From Bradyrhizobium sp. AUGA SZCCT0283 (GTDB taxonomy: Bacteria; Pseudomonadota; Alphaproteobacteria; Rhizobiales; Xanthobacteraceae): 64,000 nucleotides of DNA. Numbering within the stretch: the first letter of the stretch is position 1; the number at the start of each line of letters is the position of its first letter. The position numbers and the translations under genes were made by a program. A model generated the notes under the pieces. The model saw only the letters and a list, made by a program, of their open reading frames with translations, made no database searches and was not told the DNA's origin. The stretch lies in NCBI RefSeq assembly GCF_018130385.1, contig NZ_JAFCLU010000015.1:1-64000 (forward strand). The letters run 5' to 3'. This document shows, piece after piece, positions 32,891-41,839 of this stretch.

Positions 32891-33259
32891 ATGAGAAAGA
32901 TCATCCTGACGCTGGCGATCCTGTATCCGGCGGCGACGCTGGCTCAGGGGGCAGCCCCTGCCAATCCTCCGACCATCGGCGGCAAACCGCTGGTTGTGGT
33001 CGGGTCGAAGAAGCCGGCGGCGGGCAAGAAGGAAAAAGAAAAACCGTTGTCGGTCGCTCAGAAGTTGCATGCCTGCCAGGACATCGACGATGCGACCAAG
33101 GAACGCCTGAATTGCTACGACGCCATTTATGCGCCGCAGCCCAAGCCAAAGGCGCCGGCGGCGAAGGGCGTCAATGACTGCCGCTTCCTCAAGGAGGAAG
33201 ACGAACGGCTGACCTGCTACAACGGTTTTGCGGATAAGGTTCCGAAGCTGCCGCGCTAA
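32891..33259 (+). CDS. Secreted protein with two Cys-x-RLxCY repeats, 122 residues
   Basis: A signal peptide (MRKIILTLAILYPAATLAQG) is followed by a Lys/Pro-rich linker and two related units: HACQDIDDATKERLNCYDAI and NDCRFLKEEDERLTCYNGF. Each has a Cys, about ten mostly charged residues, then Arg-Leu-x-Cys-Tyr, suggesting an intramolecular disulphide in each helical hairpin. The ATG at 32891 is chosen because it begins the signal peptide. Similar small repeats occur in several periplasmic proteins; function unknown. Confidence 0.7.
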   Translation: MRKIILTLAILYPAATLAQGAAPANPPTIGGKPLVVVGSKKPAAGKKEKEKPLSVAQKLHACQDIDDATKERLNCYDAIYAPQPKPKAPAAKGVNDCRFLKEEDERLTCYNGFADKVPKLPR

Positions 33260-33278
33260 CTAGATCAGGCGGCGCACC

Positions 33279-33758
33279 TTACCAGGTGCTGTTCCAGTTC
33301 GGGCCGCCGAAAAATCCGAAATGCGACTGCTGCGCGACCCGCATTTGCGGCTGGGCGATCTGCATCGGCGGCGCCGGGCGGCTCTTGGCGATCTTGCGCT
33401 TGCGCTGAACCTGAGGCTCGGGCTTCTTCGCCTCGGCCGGGACGTACTGGGCAAAGGTCTCCCGCACACGGGCCTGGGCGGCGGCATCGACCGAGGCCAC
33501 GGCAGGCGCGGATGGCGCAACGACCGGGGCCGTCACTTGGGCCGTCATGGCCGCCGGCGGAACAATGGTCGGAAGGCTGGTGTCGTAAACCACCCGCTCC
33601 GGCAGCTTCTGGTCGGAGCGAATGCGCACCACCGTCTTGTTGACCGAAGGAGCGGCCTGGCTGGCCACGATGGTCTGTTGCGGGACGAGCGCATCGATCG
33701 CCAACAACAGCGCGAGCAGCACTCCGCCGACAAAAAGGAAATAACGCGCTACGGGCAT
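33279..33758 (-). CDS. Membrane-anchored hypothetical protein, 159 residues
   Basis: The protein starts MPVARYFLFVGGVLLALLLA, a single N-terminal membrane anchor, then a periplasmic part rich in Ala/Pro/Val with a basic RKRKIAKSRPAPPMQ stretch, and ends FGFFGGPNWNSTW. A longer frame starts at 33800, but the ATG at 33758 matches the membrane segment. I recognise no named domain; it looks like a lineage-specific envelope protein. Confidence 0.6.
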   Translation of the reverse strand: MPVARYFLFVGGVLLALLLAIDALVPQQTIVASQAAPSVNKTVVRIRSDQKLPERVVYDTSLPTIVPPAAMTAQVTAPVVAPSAPAVASVDAAAQARVRETFAQYVPAEAKKPEPQVQRKRKIAKSRPAPPMQIAQPQMRVAQQSHFGFFGGPNWNSTW

Positions 33759-33898
33759 CGGTCTCGCTCCCCCCGCGCGAGCATCGCACGGTTCAATCAC
33801 CCAACGGGCGATATAGCAATTAGTTCCTGGTCAACCGGCAAGGTTCAAAGACGCAGGTCACATTTTCGGGGGCGGAACGCGAGTTCGGCCGCACAAGG

Positions 33899-34501
33899 TT
33901 AAATTCGGCTGGCCGTCACTACTGAACATTTCGCCTTATTTGCGTTGACGTTGACGAACCCGACCAGCATGCCGGCGTAGCGCTTCCGGCTCTTCATGTT
34001 CACGGTATCGGGAATGATACGCCTGCGGTCGGTCAGATGGCTGCCGTCCCGGCGGGCAAAGGTGCAGGCGATTTCGATATCCCTCACCGCGTAGTCATTG
34101 GCGTTGCGGAGCGTGAAGGTGACCACCGCTTTCGAGCCGAGCCCGCCCCTTCGCCACGACTGCGAGACAATTTTCAGGCCGTCGAGCGGCGACTGGGCGG
34201 GCGCTACCGTTTCCGGCGGCGCGATGTCGAGAGGCGCGGCAGCGGCCGATGCCGGATTGGCGTCGGGGGAAACAGCTGATGGCGCCGGGCTCGACAGGGT
34301 CGCCTGGACCCCGGCCGTGTCGTCGTTGCGGGATGCATCTTGCGTGACGCGGGTAGCTTCAGGCGACGTCGCGGTGGAATGGCTCTCGGCGTCGCTTGCT
34401 TGCGGGAGCATCAACCATATGGCGCAGCCGGCGATGGCGATGGCCGGAAGCACGGCGCGCCGTGCTTTGGACTTTCCGAACGACCACCCGGCGATTCTCA
34501 T
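33899..34501 (-). CDS. Membrane-anchored hypothetical protein with a C-terminal beta domain, 200 residues
   Basis: After the start (MRIAGWSFGKSKARRAVLPA) comes one membrane helix (AIAIAGCAIWLMLP), then a long low-complexity Ser/Ala/Pro linker, then a compact domain with LKIVSQSWRRGGLGSKAVVT, IEIACTFARRDG and YAGMLVGFVNVNANKAKCSV. That domain looks like an Ig-like fold that compares charged strands (FxLxN pattern). The ATG at 34501 is preceded by GGTGAGGG. Function unknown. Confidence 0.65.
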   Translation of the reverse strand: MRIAGWSFGKSKARRAVLPAIAIAGCAIWLMLPQASDAESHSTATSPEATRVTQDASRNDDTAGVQATLSSPAPSAVSPDANPASAAAAPLDIAPPETVAPAQSPLDGLKIVSQSWRRGGLGSKAVVTFTLRNANDYAVRDIEIACTFARRDGSHLTDRRRIIPDTVNMKSRKRYAGMLVGFVNVNANKAKCSVVTASRI

Positions 34502-34770
34502 AGCCGCGCCCTCACCCGGCAGCGCCGGCGTTTGCCGTGCCGCGCATGAAAAAAGCCCTACGAGCGTTTCCCGTACGGCTTCTGTCACGACCGCCGCTCT
34601 ACGGATCTCGCCGCTCCTCAACAATCACCCAGAGCAGAAATGGTTTCATGCCACCTCGACAATATTGCGGCGGCGGCGCGACCGGGATGGAATTGCGGAT
34701 GCGCGGCGGCTACATTGGCCGCGCCGCAACCGGCCTTGAGCGCCGCAACAACAATAATGGGGAGACCAAA

Positions 34771-35166
34771 ATGCCGACCGTCAATTGGGCAGTTACTTGG
34801 GATCACGTCCATCTGCGCAGCCCCGATCCCGAAGCAACCGCGGCCTGGCTGGAAGACATTCTGGGCGGCGAGATCGTCCGTGGCCCGGGGCGGATCGACG
34901 TCAAGCTCGGCGGCGCCAATGTGTTCATTGCGCCGGTCACCGCCGGCGACGGCGTCAACAGCCCGCCCGTGACGCCCTATCAGGGTCTCGACCATTTCGG
35001 CCTGACCGTGAAAGACATCGATGCGGTCGCCGCCGAGATCAAGGCCAAGGGCGTCGAGTTCACGAAGGAGCCGACCACCATCCGGCCCGGCGTTCGCATC
35101 TGCTTCATCCGCGGGCCGCAGGGCATTTCGATCGAGCTTCTGGAGCGCGACAAGAAATACGCCTGA
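34771..35166 (+). CDS. VOC (glyoxalase/dioxygenase) superfamily protein
   Basis: The 131-residue protein is one vicinal-oxygen-chelate unit of two beta-alpha-beta-beta-beta modules. Seen: TWDHVHLRSPDPEATAAWLEDILGG (first module, metal-ligand His), LDHFGLTVKDIDAVAAEIKAKG (second His), and GPQGISIELLERD (Glu ligand). The full set of ligands suggests metal binding; the substrate cannot be told. GGGGAGA precedes the ATG at 34771; the frame is open upstream but without homology. Confidence 0.88.
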   Translation: MPTVNWAVTWDHVHLRSPDPEATAAWLEDILGGEIVRGPGRIDVKLGGANVFIAPVTAGDGVNSPPVTPYQGLDHFGLTVKDIDAVAAEIKAKGVEFTKEPTTIRPGVRICFIRGPQGISIELLERDKKYA

Positions 35167-35214
35167 CTCCACTTTCGCGGAGTATGGCGATCGATCTGGT
35201 GCGGTGCTCGCGCG

Positions 35215-35652
35215 CTAGGTCATGCTGCCCGGCATGAAGCAGCGGATGCTCAATCCTTGATAACCACGGATCGGCCAGACCATGGTTCGGCCGACGCGAT
35301 TCGGTTCGGTGATCACGGCGTCGTCGGGCACGTCATGCCACTCGCCGTCGATGCGAACGCGGTAATGCCCGTTGCCGGACTCCCAATCAACATCGCTCAG
35401 CGCATATCCGTCCGCGTCGGAACAGCACGGTCCCTTCCCGCTTCTGAGACTGTCGAACCACTGCTTCATCGGCGAGTTGGCATAGCGGCCGTCGGGATCG
35501 CGGGCCACGCCGGGAGCGGAGGCCAGCGGCAACATCAACAGCAGCCCGCCAACGATCAGCGGCTTTTTCCAGCGGCGCGCGCGATGACGGCCGGTGGTTT
35601 CATGGTTGCTGTTTTCAGCGTGTGGGCGCGGCGCGTGGCCGCCGGAATTCAT
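35215..35652 (-). CDS. Exported hypothetical protein with a CCSDADG motif
   Basis: After a basic N-terminal part comes a hydrophobic signal-like segment (PLIVGGLLLMLPLASAPGVA), then a mature domain with MKQWFDSLRSGKGPCCSDADGY, YRVRIDGEWHDVPDDAV and MVWPIRGYQGLSIRCFMPGS. The paired Cys with Asp residues and a late Cys are typical of a small family frequent in this group of bacteria. The ATG at 35652 with AGGTGA is taken; a GTG at 35721 is an alternative. Function unknown. Confidence 0.7.
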   Translation of the reverse strand: MNSGGHAPRPHAENSNHETTGRHRARRWKKPLIVGGLLLMLPLASAPGVARDPDGRYANSPMKQWFDSLRSGKGPCCSDADGYALSDVDWESGNGHYRVRIDGEWHDVPDDAVITEPNRVGRTMVWPIRGYQGLSIRCFMPGSMT

Positions 35653-35900
35653 CCAGTTGGTCACCTGTTTCTCTTGCTCCAGCACCCGCCGGCCGGTGCC
35701 AAACCAAGCCATGCATTTCACGGGCCAACTTGGTTCGGTCCACCGTCCGTTATCCTCGTGTCACCCCGGGGTGGTACGATTCGCATTTGCTTCCTGTGCG
35801 GGAATAGGCAGGCAACCTGACGCGTTGACGGTGCGTGCCACGCTTTGGCATAAATCCTTGACCGGCTTCCGTGGGCGCGGCGGCCGGCATCTGGGACGTC

Positions 35901-36251
35901 ATGAAGAACGGGCTCTATTCGATCCACGTCACCCTGCTGGATGGGCGCATCGGCAAGGGCAGCGGCGTCATTCTGTTCCGGGATGGCCAGATTCTCGGCG
36001 GCGACGCCTATCTGTTTTATACCGGCAGCTACACCGTGAAGGGCGATACCTTCAAAGGCGAGGTCCTGGTGCAGCGCCACACCACCCCGCGCGACAATGA
36101 CAATCCGCTGTTCGGCGGACCCAATCCGGTCGGCATCGGCGTATCCGGAACCTTCACCGACACCCGCGGCAGCATGAATGGAACCGCGCTCGTCGGCAAA
36201 GCCAGCCAAATCTTCGGCGCCACGCTGCACAAACTGGCGGACGTGAACTAG
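35901..36251 (+). CDS. GrlR-like regulatory family protein
   Basis: The 116-residue protein is a small beta-barrel-type protein resembling GrlR, the negative regulator of an E. coli type III secretion system, and its many homologues in alphaproteobacteria. Seen: MKNGLYSIHVTLLDGRIGKG, GVILFRDGQILGGDAYLFYTG, PLFGGPNPVGIGVSGTFTD and a final ALVGKASQIFGATLHKL. In GrlR the lipocalin-like fold binds the activator GrlA. No type III genes or GrlA-like partner are here, so its target is unknown. A longer frame from GTG 35871 is possible; the conserved part starts at 35901. Confidence 0.75.
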   Translation: MKNGLYSIHVTLLDGRIGKGSGVILFRDGQILGGDAYLFYTGSYTVKGDTFKGEVLVQRHTTPRDNDNPLFGGPNPVGIGVSGTFTDTRGSMNGTALVGKASQIFGATLHKLADVN

Positions 36252-36299
36252 CCGACGGCGCGGAAGCAAGCCGCCACGCAGAATCACTTCGCCTCGTCA

Positions 36300-36653
36300 T
36301 CAGGCGGTTCTGCGCGGGGCAGCCGTTGCGACGTCACCGGTGTTGGGCGTGCCGGTTGGCTCGATCAGCAAGAGATGGACTTCGTCTCTCGCGACGGGGC
36401 GATGTTCGACGCCTTTCGGCACCACGTACATCTGTCCCGGCCCGAGCGTGACCGTTCGATCGCGAAGCTGAATGTCCAGCTTGCCCTTCAGGACCAGAAA
36501 GAAATCGTCCGTGTCATCATGATGGTGCCAGACAAATTCGCCTTTCACCTTCACCACCATGACATCGCAACCGTTGAATTGCGTCACGGTGCGGGGCGAC
36601 CAGTGCTCGGAGAACGTCGACAGTTTCTCCGTCAGATCGATACCGTCGGTCAT
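36300..36653 (-). CDS. Cupin domain protein
   Basis: The 117-residue protein is a single cupin barrel. Motif 1 is visible as EFVWHHHDDTDDFFLVLKGKL (metal-ligand His residues and Glu/Asp), motif 2 as PGQMYVVPKGVEHRPVA. The second His is in HRP. It probably binds a small molecule or metal; no reaction can be assigned. ATG at 36653 has GGAG eight bases ahead; a GTG at 36665 overlaps the kinase stop. It follows the histidine kinase on the same strand and is likely co-transcribed. Confidence 0.84.
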   Translation of the reverse strand: MTDGIDLTEKLSTFSEHWSPRTVTQFNGCDVMVVKVKGEFVWHHHDDTDDFFLVLKGKLDIQLRDRTVTLGPGQMYVVPKGVEHRPVARDEVHLLLIEPTGTPNTGDVATAAPRRTA

Positions 36654-36664
36654 CGATGGCTCCA

Positions 36665-39409
36665 CTATTCCGCCGCCTGTTCCAGCGGCGCGATGCGCGG
36701 CAGGATCATCTGGATTCGCGTGCCGCCGCCCGGCTGCGAATCGAGATCAAGCCGGCCGCCGAGCCGTGTCGTCACGATGCTGTAGACGATGTGCAGCCCG
36801 AGCCCGGTGCCGCCCTGGTCGCGACGCGTGGTGAAGAACGGATCGAAGGCGCGGCGGCGGACGTCGAGGCTCATGCCGATGCCGTTATCCGAAAAGATGA
36901 TCTCGACATTGTCCTTGCCGGACTCCCGCACCTGGATATCGACCGTGCCGGGCTTGCCGTCCGGGAACGCATGCGCCACCGAATTGAGGAACAGGTTGGT
37001 GAGCACCTGTCCGTAGGGACCGGGGTAGCTGTTCATCATCAGATTGGGCTGGCACTCGACATTGAGAGTCAGATTGTGTTTGCGCAGGCCGGGCCGCAGG
37101 CTCATCACCACCTGCTCGGTGAGATCGCCGAGGTCGAAAGATCGCTGGTCGGAATAGTTGCGGTCGGCGGCGACCTGCTTGAACGACTGGATCAGCTCGG
37201 CGGCGCGGTTGAGGTTGGCCACCAGCTGCGACGACGCATCGCGGCTGGTCTCGAGGAAATCATTCAGGCTGGAGCGCCGCAGTTCGCCGCGGGCGACCTC
37301 GGCTGCAAAGTTCGACGTCTTGCGCTCCAGCGCCGACGCAACCGTCAGGCTGATGCCGACGGGGTTGTTAACCTCGTGGGCCACGCCCGCCACCAGCCGT
37401 CCCAGGGCGGCGAGCTTTTCAGCTTCGATCAGCGAATTCTGCGTCTCCCGCAGATTGCGCAACGCGCCCTCCGCCGCGTCCTTGGCCTTGCGCATCTCGG
37501 ATTCGACGCGCTTGCGCTCGCCGATGTCGAGCGCAACGGTCACGATGTTCTCGATCTCGCCGGCCGTATCCAGAATCGGCAGCTTGTTGACCAGCCATTG
37601 CCGCATATGGCCGGACGCATCCTTGTATTCCTCCTCGTAGAAGCCGAGTTCCTTGCCGACCGCCAGCACCCGCTTGTCGGGTTCGTCGGTCTTTTCGGCG
37701 CCGTAGCGCGACATCAGCTCGGCGGTGGTGCGGCCAATCGCATCCCCCGGCTCGACCCCGAAAATGCCGGCCATATAGCGGTTCATCAAGACGTAGCGGA
37801 GCTCCTTGTCCTTGACGTTGATGACCGCGGGCACGGTGTCGATCACCATTTGCAGCAAGCGGCGGCCTTCGGCGATCGCATCTTCGGCGCGCTTCTGGTC
37901 GGTAATGTCGCGCACCGTTCCCTCGTAGCGGACGATGACGCCGGCCTCGTTGTGCACGGCGCTCGCGCTGTCGGAGAGCCACAGCACCGAGCCGCTGCGC
38001 GTGCGAACCTGGTACTCATACTCACGGATCATGCCGTCGCGCTGCATCAGCCGCTCGTATTCCGCCCGCGCCTCGGGATGGACATAGACCGTATCCGCGA
38101 TGTCGCCGATGCCGTTGATCAGGTCCTGCGGCGTGGCATAGCCCATCATCCGCGCCAGCGCCGGGTTGGCGTTGAGCAGCGCGCCGCCGGGCGTCGTGAC
38201 GTAAATTCCGTCGACCGAGGACTCGAACAGCTTGCGGTAACTTTCCTCGGCAAGCCGCTGTTCGGCGAGCGCGCGCACCGCCGCCTCGCGCGCCGTGTCG
38301 GCGTCGACCAGCGTTTGGCGAAACACCTCGGCCGCGCGGGCAATGTCGCCGATCTCGTTATCCACGTCGGTCGCCGGGATCGAGGCGCTCTTTTCACCAC
38401 GGGCCACCGCGCGAATCGAGTTTGCGATCGCGGCAAGCGGACGCACGGTGCGGCGAACCACCAGCAGCGAAGCAAAGAGCCCGATCAGGACACCGGCGGT
38501 GCCAAGCACGATGCTCTGCCACTTGGCTTCGGTCAGCGTACGGGCGAAATCGCGGGAGAGAACGCGCCCCCGCCGCTCGCTGACGTCACGCAACAATTCC
38601 GTCACGCGCTGGATCAGGCGGCCCTCCGCGCCCAGCACTTCCCTGTCTATGTCGGAGATCTGCCGTTCGCGGATCGATATGTTGACGATCGCCAGCGCAT
38701 AATCGTCGACGACGGCGCGCAGATTCGGATCCGCGATCGTCATCGAGCGCATGCTTTCCGCGGCTTGTTCTGCAGCCGAGGGGTTATGCGCCAGCAGTGC
38801 CGAGGCGATGCGGCTCTGGGTCTGCAACAGGGCCATCGCCATCTGGGGATCGGACGCTTCGGCGATCGCAGTATCGAATTTTTCGCGCAAAGGCGGCAAC
38901 GTGACGATCATTTCGGCGCGGCGGTTGATCAGCGCGGAAATGCGCTCGATTCCGCTGCGGTAGGTCGACAGGCGCTCGGATACGCCGTCGATCATATCCT
39001 GCTGCTCGGGAGCGAGTTCCAGCCGCGTCTTCTTCAGGACCTCGCTGAGCGTAGTCGCGGCTTCGCCGACCTGGAGCGACTGGCTGCCAGGGTCCGTGAC
39101 GAAATCCCGCGCTGCGAGCCGCAATTCGTTCATCCGGCGGTCGATGTCCTCGGCCAGATCGCCGACGCTCTGCAGCCGTTGCAGCTCGGCAAAGGTCGAA
39201 TCGATGTGGCGGATGGCGATGACGCTGGCGGTCGAGGTGATGATGATCACCGCCAGCACCAGCATGAAACTGCCGAATGTCAGTTGGCCGATCGAAAGCG
39301 AGAACGATCGCGGCGGCGGCGAATTCGGCGGCGTTTCAGCGGTCATGTTGGTCGGGGCCGGGCTCCTGTCGGGCGCAATATACGATGTATTTCGGGCCAT
39401 GGGGAACAT
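36665..39409 (-). CDS. PAS-domain sensor histidine kinase
   Basis: The 914-residue protein has a first membrane helix (about residues 42-66), a long periplasmic helical sensor (about 67-310), a second helix (VLGTAGVLIGLFASLLV), a HAMP linker (RRTVRPLAAIANSIRAVARG), two PAS domains (SYRKLFESSVDGIYVTTPGG and VIDTVPAVINVKDKELRYVL), then a HisKA-like helix with the phospho-His in GRLVAGVAHEVNNPVG, and an ATPase with VLTNLFLNSVAHAF (N box), FSDNGIGMS (G1) and GGTGLGLHIVY (G2). It lacks a receiver domain; no response regulator gene is adjacent. The signal is unknown. Start codon 39409, 39400 or 39346 is uncertain because none has a strong RBS. Confidence 0.92.
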   Translation of the reverse strand: MFPMARNTSYIAPDRSPAPTNMTAETPPNSPPPRSFSLSIGQLTFGSFMLVLAVIIITSTASVIAIRHIDSTFAELQRLQSVGDLAEDIDRRMNELRLAARDFVTDPGSQSLQVGEAATTLSEVLKKTRLELAPEQQDMIDGVSERLSTYRSGIERISALINRRAEMIVTLPPLREKFDTAIAEASDPQMAMALLQTQSRIASALLAHNPSAAEQAAESMRSMTIADPNLRAVVDDYALAIVNISIRERQISDIDREVLGAEGRLIQRVTELLRDVSERRGRVLSRDFARTLTEAKWQSIVLGTAGVLIGLFASLLVVRRTVRPLAAIANSIRAVARGEKSASIPATDVDNEIGDIARAAEVFRQTLVDADTAREAAVRALAEQRLAEESYRKLFESSVDGIYVTTPGGALLNANPALARMMGYATPQDLINGIGDIADTVYVHPEARAEYERLMQRDGMIREYEYQVRTRSGSVLWLSDSASAVHNEAGVIVRYEGTVRDITDQKRAEDAIAEGRRLLQMVIDTVPAVINVKDKELRYVLMNRYMAGIFGVEPGDAIGRTTAELMSRYGAEKTDEPDKRVLAVGKELGFYEEEYKDASGHMRQWLVNKLPILDTAGEIENIVTVALDIGERKRVESEMRKAKDAAEGALRNLRETQNSLIEAEKLAALGRLVAGVAHEVNNPVGISLTVASALERKTSNFAAEVARGELRRSSLNDFLETSRDASSQLVANLNRAAELIQSFKQVAADRNYSDQRSFDLGDLTEQVVMSLRPGLRKHNLTLNVECQPNLMMNSYPGPYGQVLTNLFLNSVAHAFPDGKPGTVDIQVRESGKDNVEIIFSDNGIGMSLDVRRRAFDPFFTTRRDQGGTGLGLHIVYSIVTTRLGGRLDLDSQPGGGTRIQMILPRIAPLEQAAE

Positions 39410-39465
39410 GCCGGCCGGTGGTTAATGGCGGTATATAAGCCGGATTCCTCGGCCCCGAACGGATC

Positions 39466-39603
39466 GCCGGCGGCGTGGGCCGCTTCCGTCAGGGAGGCGC
39501 CCTCACCGCTGGCGCAAATCGCCGCGCCCATCCGGTTCCAGATGCGGTAACGCCGCAACGGCACCCCCGTCTCCGCCAGCGACAGGCCAGCCCGCGCCGC
39601 CAA
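39466..39603 (-). pseudogene. Remnant of an AraC family regulator
   Basis: The minus strand reads AGLSLAETGVPLRRYRIWNR and then SGEGASLTEAAHAAG, the second half of the AraC DNA-binding domain (helix with xxGxPxRRYRxWxR, then SLTEAAHAAGF). Before and after, the frame loses homology, so only about 45 codons of a 300-codon gene survive. It lies between the kinase and an NTF2-like remnant, all apparently debris of one rearrangement. Confidence 0.6.
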
Positions 39604-39627
39604 GGCCGTCAGCCGGTGGGCCCGCCG

Positions 39628-39854
39628 GCATCCTCGCCGAGGTCACAAGGCGCACCAATCGCCGGCTGCTCACCATCGTCGATATCATGGCCGGAACCGA
39701 GCGCGGTGCGCTGCTGGTCCGCGAGCGTTTCGAGCGCGACGGCAGATCAGCCGAACTGGAGCGCTTGCTGGTGTACACCGTGCACGACGGACTGCTTTCC
39801 GAATGCTGGGTCTACGACCAGGACCAGACGCTGGTCGATGCCTTCCGGACGTGA
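39628..39854 (+). pseudogene. C-terminal remnant of an NTF2/SnoaL-like gene
   Basis: The plus-strand frame ending in TGA at 39852-39854 reads RRLLTIVDIMAGTERGALLV then RERFERDGRSAELERLLVYT and HDGLLSECWVYDQDQTLVDAF. It looks like the last strands of an NTF2-like (SnoaL) domain, where xxVYxVxDGLIxEcWVYdxDq is typical. No start codon or N-terminal half is present; the upstream sequence belongs to the AraC remnant on the other strand. Confidence 0.6.
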
Positions 39855-39861
39855 AGCCGGT

Positions 39862-40785
39862 TCAGACAGCCTCCCCGATCGGCCTCGCCTTCCGCGCCGG
39901 AATCGTCATCGCGGCGACACCGACGACGACACAGGCGAGCCCGATCCAGGCGGTAGAACTCAACTGCTCGCCGAGGAAAACCACGCCCACCGCGACGCCG
40001 ATCGGCACGCGCAGATAGGCCTGCGCCGTGGTGCCGACCGATCCCAAGGTCCGGATCAGGCGGAAATAGATCACGAAGGCGAGCGCTGTGGAGAACACCG
40101 CGAGCGCGAGCAGCGCCAGCATCGAACCGGTCGACGGCAGCAGCGTCCACGGCCGCTCCAGTACCAGGCTCACGGGAACCAGGAGCGCCGCGCCGCACAG
40201 CAACGACCCCGCCGCGGGCACCATCGGATCGAGATCCCTAAAACCCCGGCCGAGGATGGCCGCACCTGCGTAGCAGATGGCGGCAAGCACCATCGCGATC
40301 TGAGCCGTCAGTTCCTCGCCAAAACCGGACAGCGCCTGCACCCCGACGATCAGGCAGATGCCGGCCATCCCGGCGACGACGCCGAGCAACTTCCGTGACA
40401 TCACCGCCTCATGGCGCGTGATGGCGAGCGTCAGGAAAAACGTGAATATCGGCGCCGTGGAGTTGAGGATGGTTGCCACCCCCGCATCCAGCGCCTGCGC
40501 GCCCCAGGCGACCATCGTCCACGGGATGACGCTGTTGAGGCAGGCCTGGAACAGGAAGCGTCGCCAGGTCGCGGCATCAACGGGCATTGTCACGCCGCGC
40601 CAGCGCATGATGGCCAGCAGCAGCAATCCGGCAATCAGCGTGCGGCACGCGATCAGGGTGATCGGCGGGATGGTCGCGACCCCGACCCGGATGAAGGTGT
40701 AGGACGCCCCCCAGAACGTCGCGAGCGCGAGCAGCAGCGCCAGTTCGGTCGCCATGCTGATACGCTGAGGATGAGTATCGCCCAT
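39862..40785 (-). CDS. EamA/DMT family transporter
   Basis: The 307-residue protein is built of two EamA repeats, ten predicted membrane helices in all: LALLLALATFWGASYTFIRV opens repeat one, and IAMVLAAICYAGAAILGRGF opens repeat two; the second repeat ends with GVVFLGEQLSSTAWIGLACVV, the usual G-E-x(n)-G signature. Such proteins export amino acids or other metabolites or act as drug/metabolite exporters. The substrate cannot be inferred. No partner gene is adjacent; the NTF2 remnant lies 7 bases downstream of its end. Confidence 0.9.
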   Translation of the reverse strand: MGDTHPQRISMATELALLLALATFWGASYTFIRVGVATIPPITLIACRTLIAGLLLLAIMRWRGVTMPVDAATWRRFLFQACLNSVIPWTMVAWGAQALDAGVATILNSTAPIFTFFLTLAITRHEAVMSRKLLGVVAGMAGICLIVGVQALSGFGEELTAQIAMVLAAICYAGAAILGRGFRDLDPMVPAAGSLLCGAALLVPVSLVLERPWTLLPSTGSMLALLALAVFSTALAFVIYFRLIRTLGSVGTTAQAYLRVPIGVAVGVVFLGEQLSSTAWIGLACVVVGVAAMTIPARKARPIGEAV

Positions 40786-40912
40786 GTCCGTATTTCCCGG
40801 TCTCGATCAATGCCGGGACGGACATTACAGCCGGATGCCCCTCGATACTTCGTTGTGCGCCGAAGTGTGGATGCAACTTTCGCCCCGGCCGGGCCTTCCG
40901 GCGACCGACGCG

Positions 40913-41713
40913 TCAGCCGACCGAGCCGACCTCGAACACCTCACCGTCATAGCCGGCCTCGAGGGGAATCCGGAGCTGGCGGCCGCCATTGTTTTTGGTC
41001 ATCACCGGCGTCACGGTGACGACGGATTTGCCTCTGGAGTCGTCGAGCGCCGCGTTCACGCTCGCCTGCTTGCCGAGCTTGATCAGGTTGCGCGTGGTCG
41101 GGAATGGCAGCTTGAAGCGACCGGTCTCGCCGCCTTCGAGCGCCTCGCGCGGCGACACCCAGATCGAATCGGTGGATTCCTTGCCGTCATGGGCGCCGAC
41201 CTGTTCGGGCGGCGCGGCGGCGAGGAAGAACCAGGTGTCGAACCGCTTGGGCATGCCCTCCGGCGTGATCCAGTGCGCATAGGGCACGAGTTCGTCGAGC
41301 GCCAGCACCATGCCGTTATCGATCAGCACCTTGAGGAAGCTGATCTTGCTGTCGCAGAGGTCGGCGCGATGCGCCGCCTCGATCTCGCTGGCGCGCTTGG
41401 CATCGACCAGCGTTTTCGATCCCTTCGGCCGCGCCAGCAGGATACCGCTCTCCTCGAAGGTTTCGCGGATCGCAGCGATACGGAAACTGAGCGTGGCCTC
41501 GTCCAGCCCCTCACCGCCCGAATAGAGTTCGGGCATCGCGATGATCTCCTTGTCGCCCTTGTCGACACTGCCGCCGGGAAACACCAGCGCGCCGGAATTG
41601 AAGTCGATCTCATAATGGCGAACCATCATGAAGACCTCGATCTCCTTAGCGTCAGGGCTGTCGCGCAGCAGCAGGATGGTGGATGCGGGACGCGGGGCGA
41701 CGGCTTCGGCCAT
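40913..41713 (-). CDS. Nudix hydrolase (NUDT19-like)
   Basis: The 266-residue enzyme has an interrupted Nudix box: the G and metal residues in GALVFPGGSVDKGDKEI, an insert, then the helix FRIAAIRETFEESGILLAR (R-E-x2-E-E-S-G). This layout, with about 35 residues between the loop and the helix, is that of NUDT7/19-like hydrolases, which cleave CoA esters or NADH-type diphosphates. The gene stands upstream of an acyl-CoA degradation cluster, which fits a CoA pool role, though that link is inferred. The palindromic repeat at 41733-41836 follows upstream on the map. Confidence 0.88.
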   Translation of the reverse strand: MAEAVAPRPASTILLLRDSPDAKEIEVFMMVRHYEIDFNSGALVFPGGSVDKGDKEIIAMPELYSGGEGLDEATLSFRIAAIRETFEESGILLARPKGSKTLVDAKRASEIEAAHRADLCDSKISFLKVLIDNGMVLALDELVPYAHWITPEGMPKRFDTWFFLAAAPPEQVGAHDGKESTDSIWVSPREALEGGETGRFKLPFPTTRNLIKLGKQASVNAALDDSRGKSVVTVTPVMTKNNGGRQLRIPLEAGYDGEVFEVGSVG

Positions 41714-41732
41714 AACAGTTTACTCCTCGGGA

Positions 41733-41836
41733 CCTCATCCTGAGGAGCGGCCCTTGGGCCGCGTCTCGAAGGATGATTGGAATAAGCGGGGCCTCATGGT
41801 TCGAGACGGCGCTTCGCGCCTCCTCACCATGAGGGA
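41733..41836. repeat. Palindromic intergenic repeat (family A, copy 1)
   Basis: The stretch contains CCTCATCCTGAGG and a longer inverted repeat, CCTCATGGT at 41792-41800 with ACCATGAGG at 41826-41834, flanking GGCGCTTCGCGCC. The same CCTCATGGT...ACCATGAGG arrangement recurs at 53909-54030. Confidence 0.7.
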
Positions 41837-41839
41837 CTT

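Noticed and set aside
36656..39550. A 964-codon plus-strand frame opposite the histidine kinase
   Set aside because: It mirrors the kinase gene in antisense. The product is rich in Arg, His, Gly, Asp and Val without domains, as expected from high-GC antisense frames, whereas the minus-strand frame has clear PAS, H-box and ATPase motifs.
39475..40398. A 307-codon plus-strand frame opposite the DMT transporter
   Set aside because: It is the antisense shadow of a membrane protein gene with clear EamA repeats on the minus strand.
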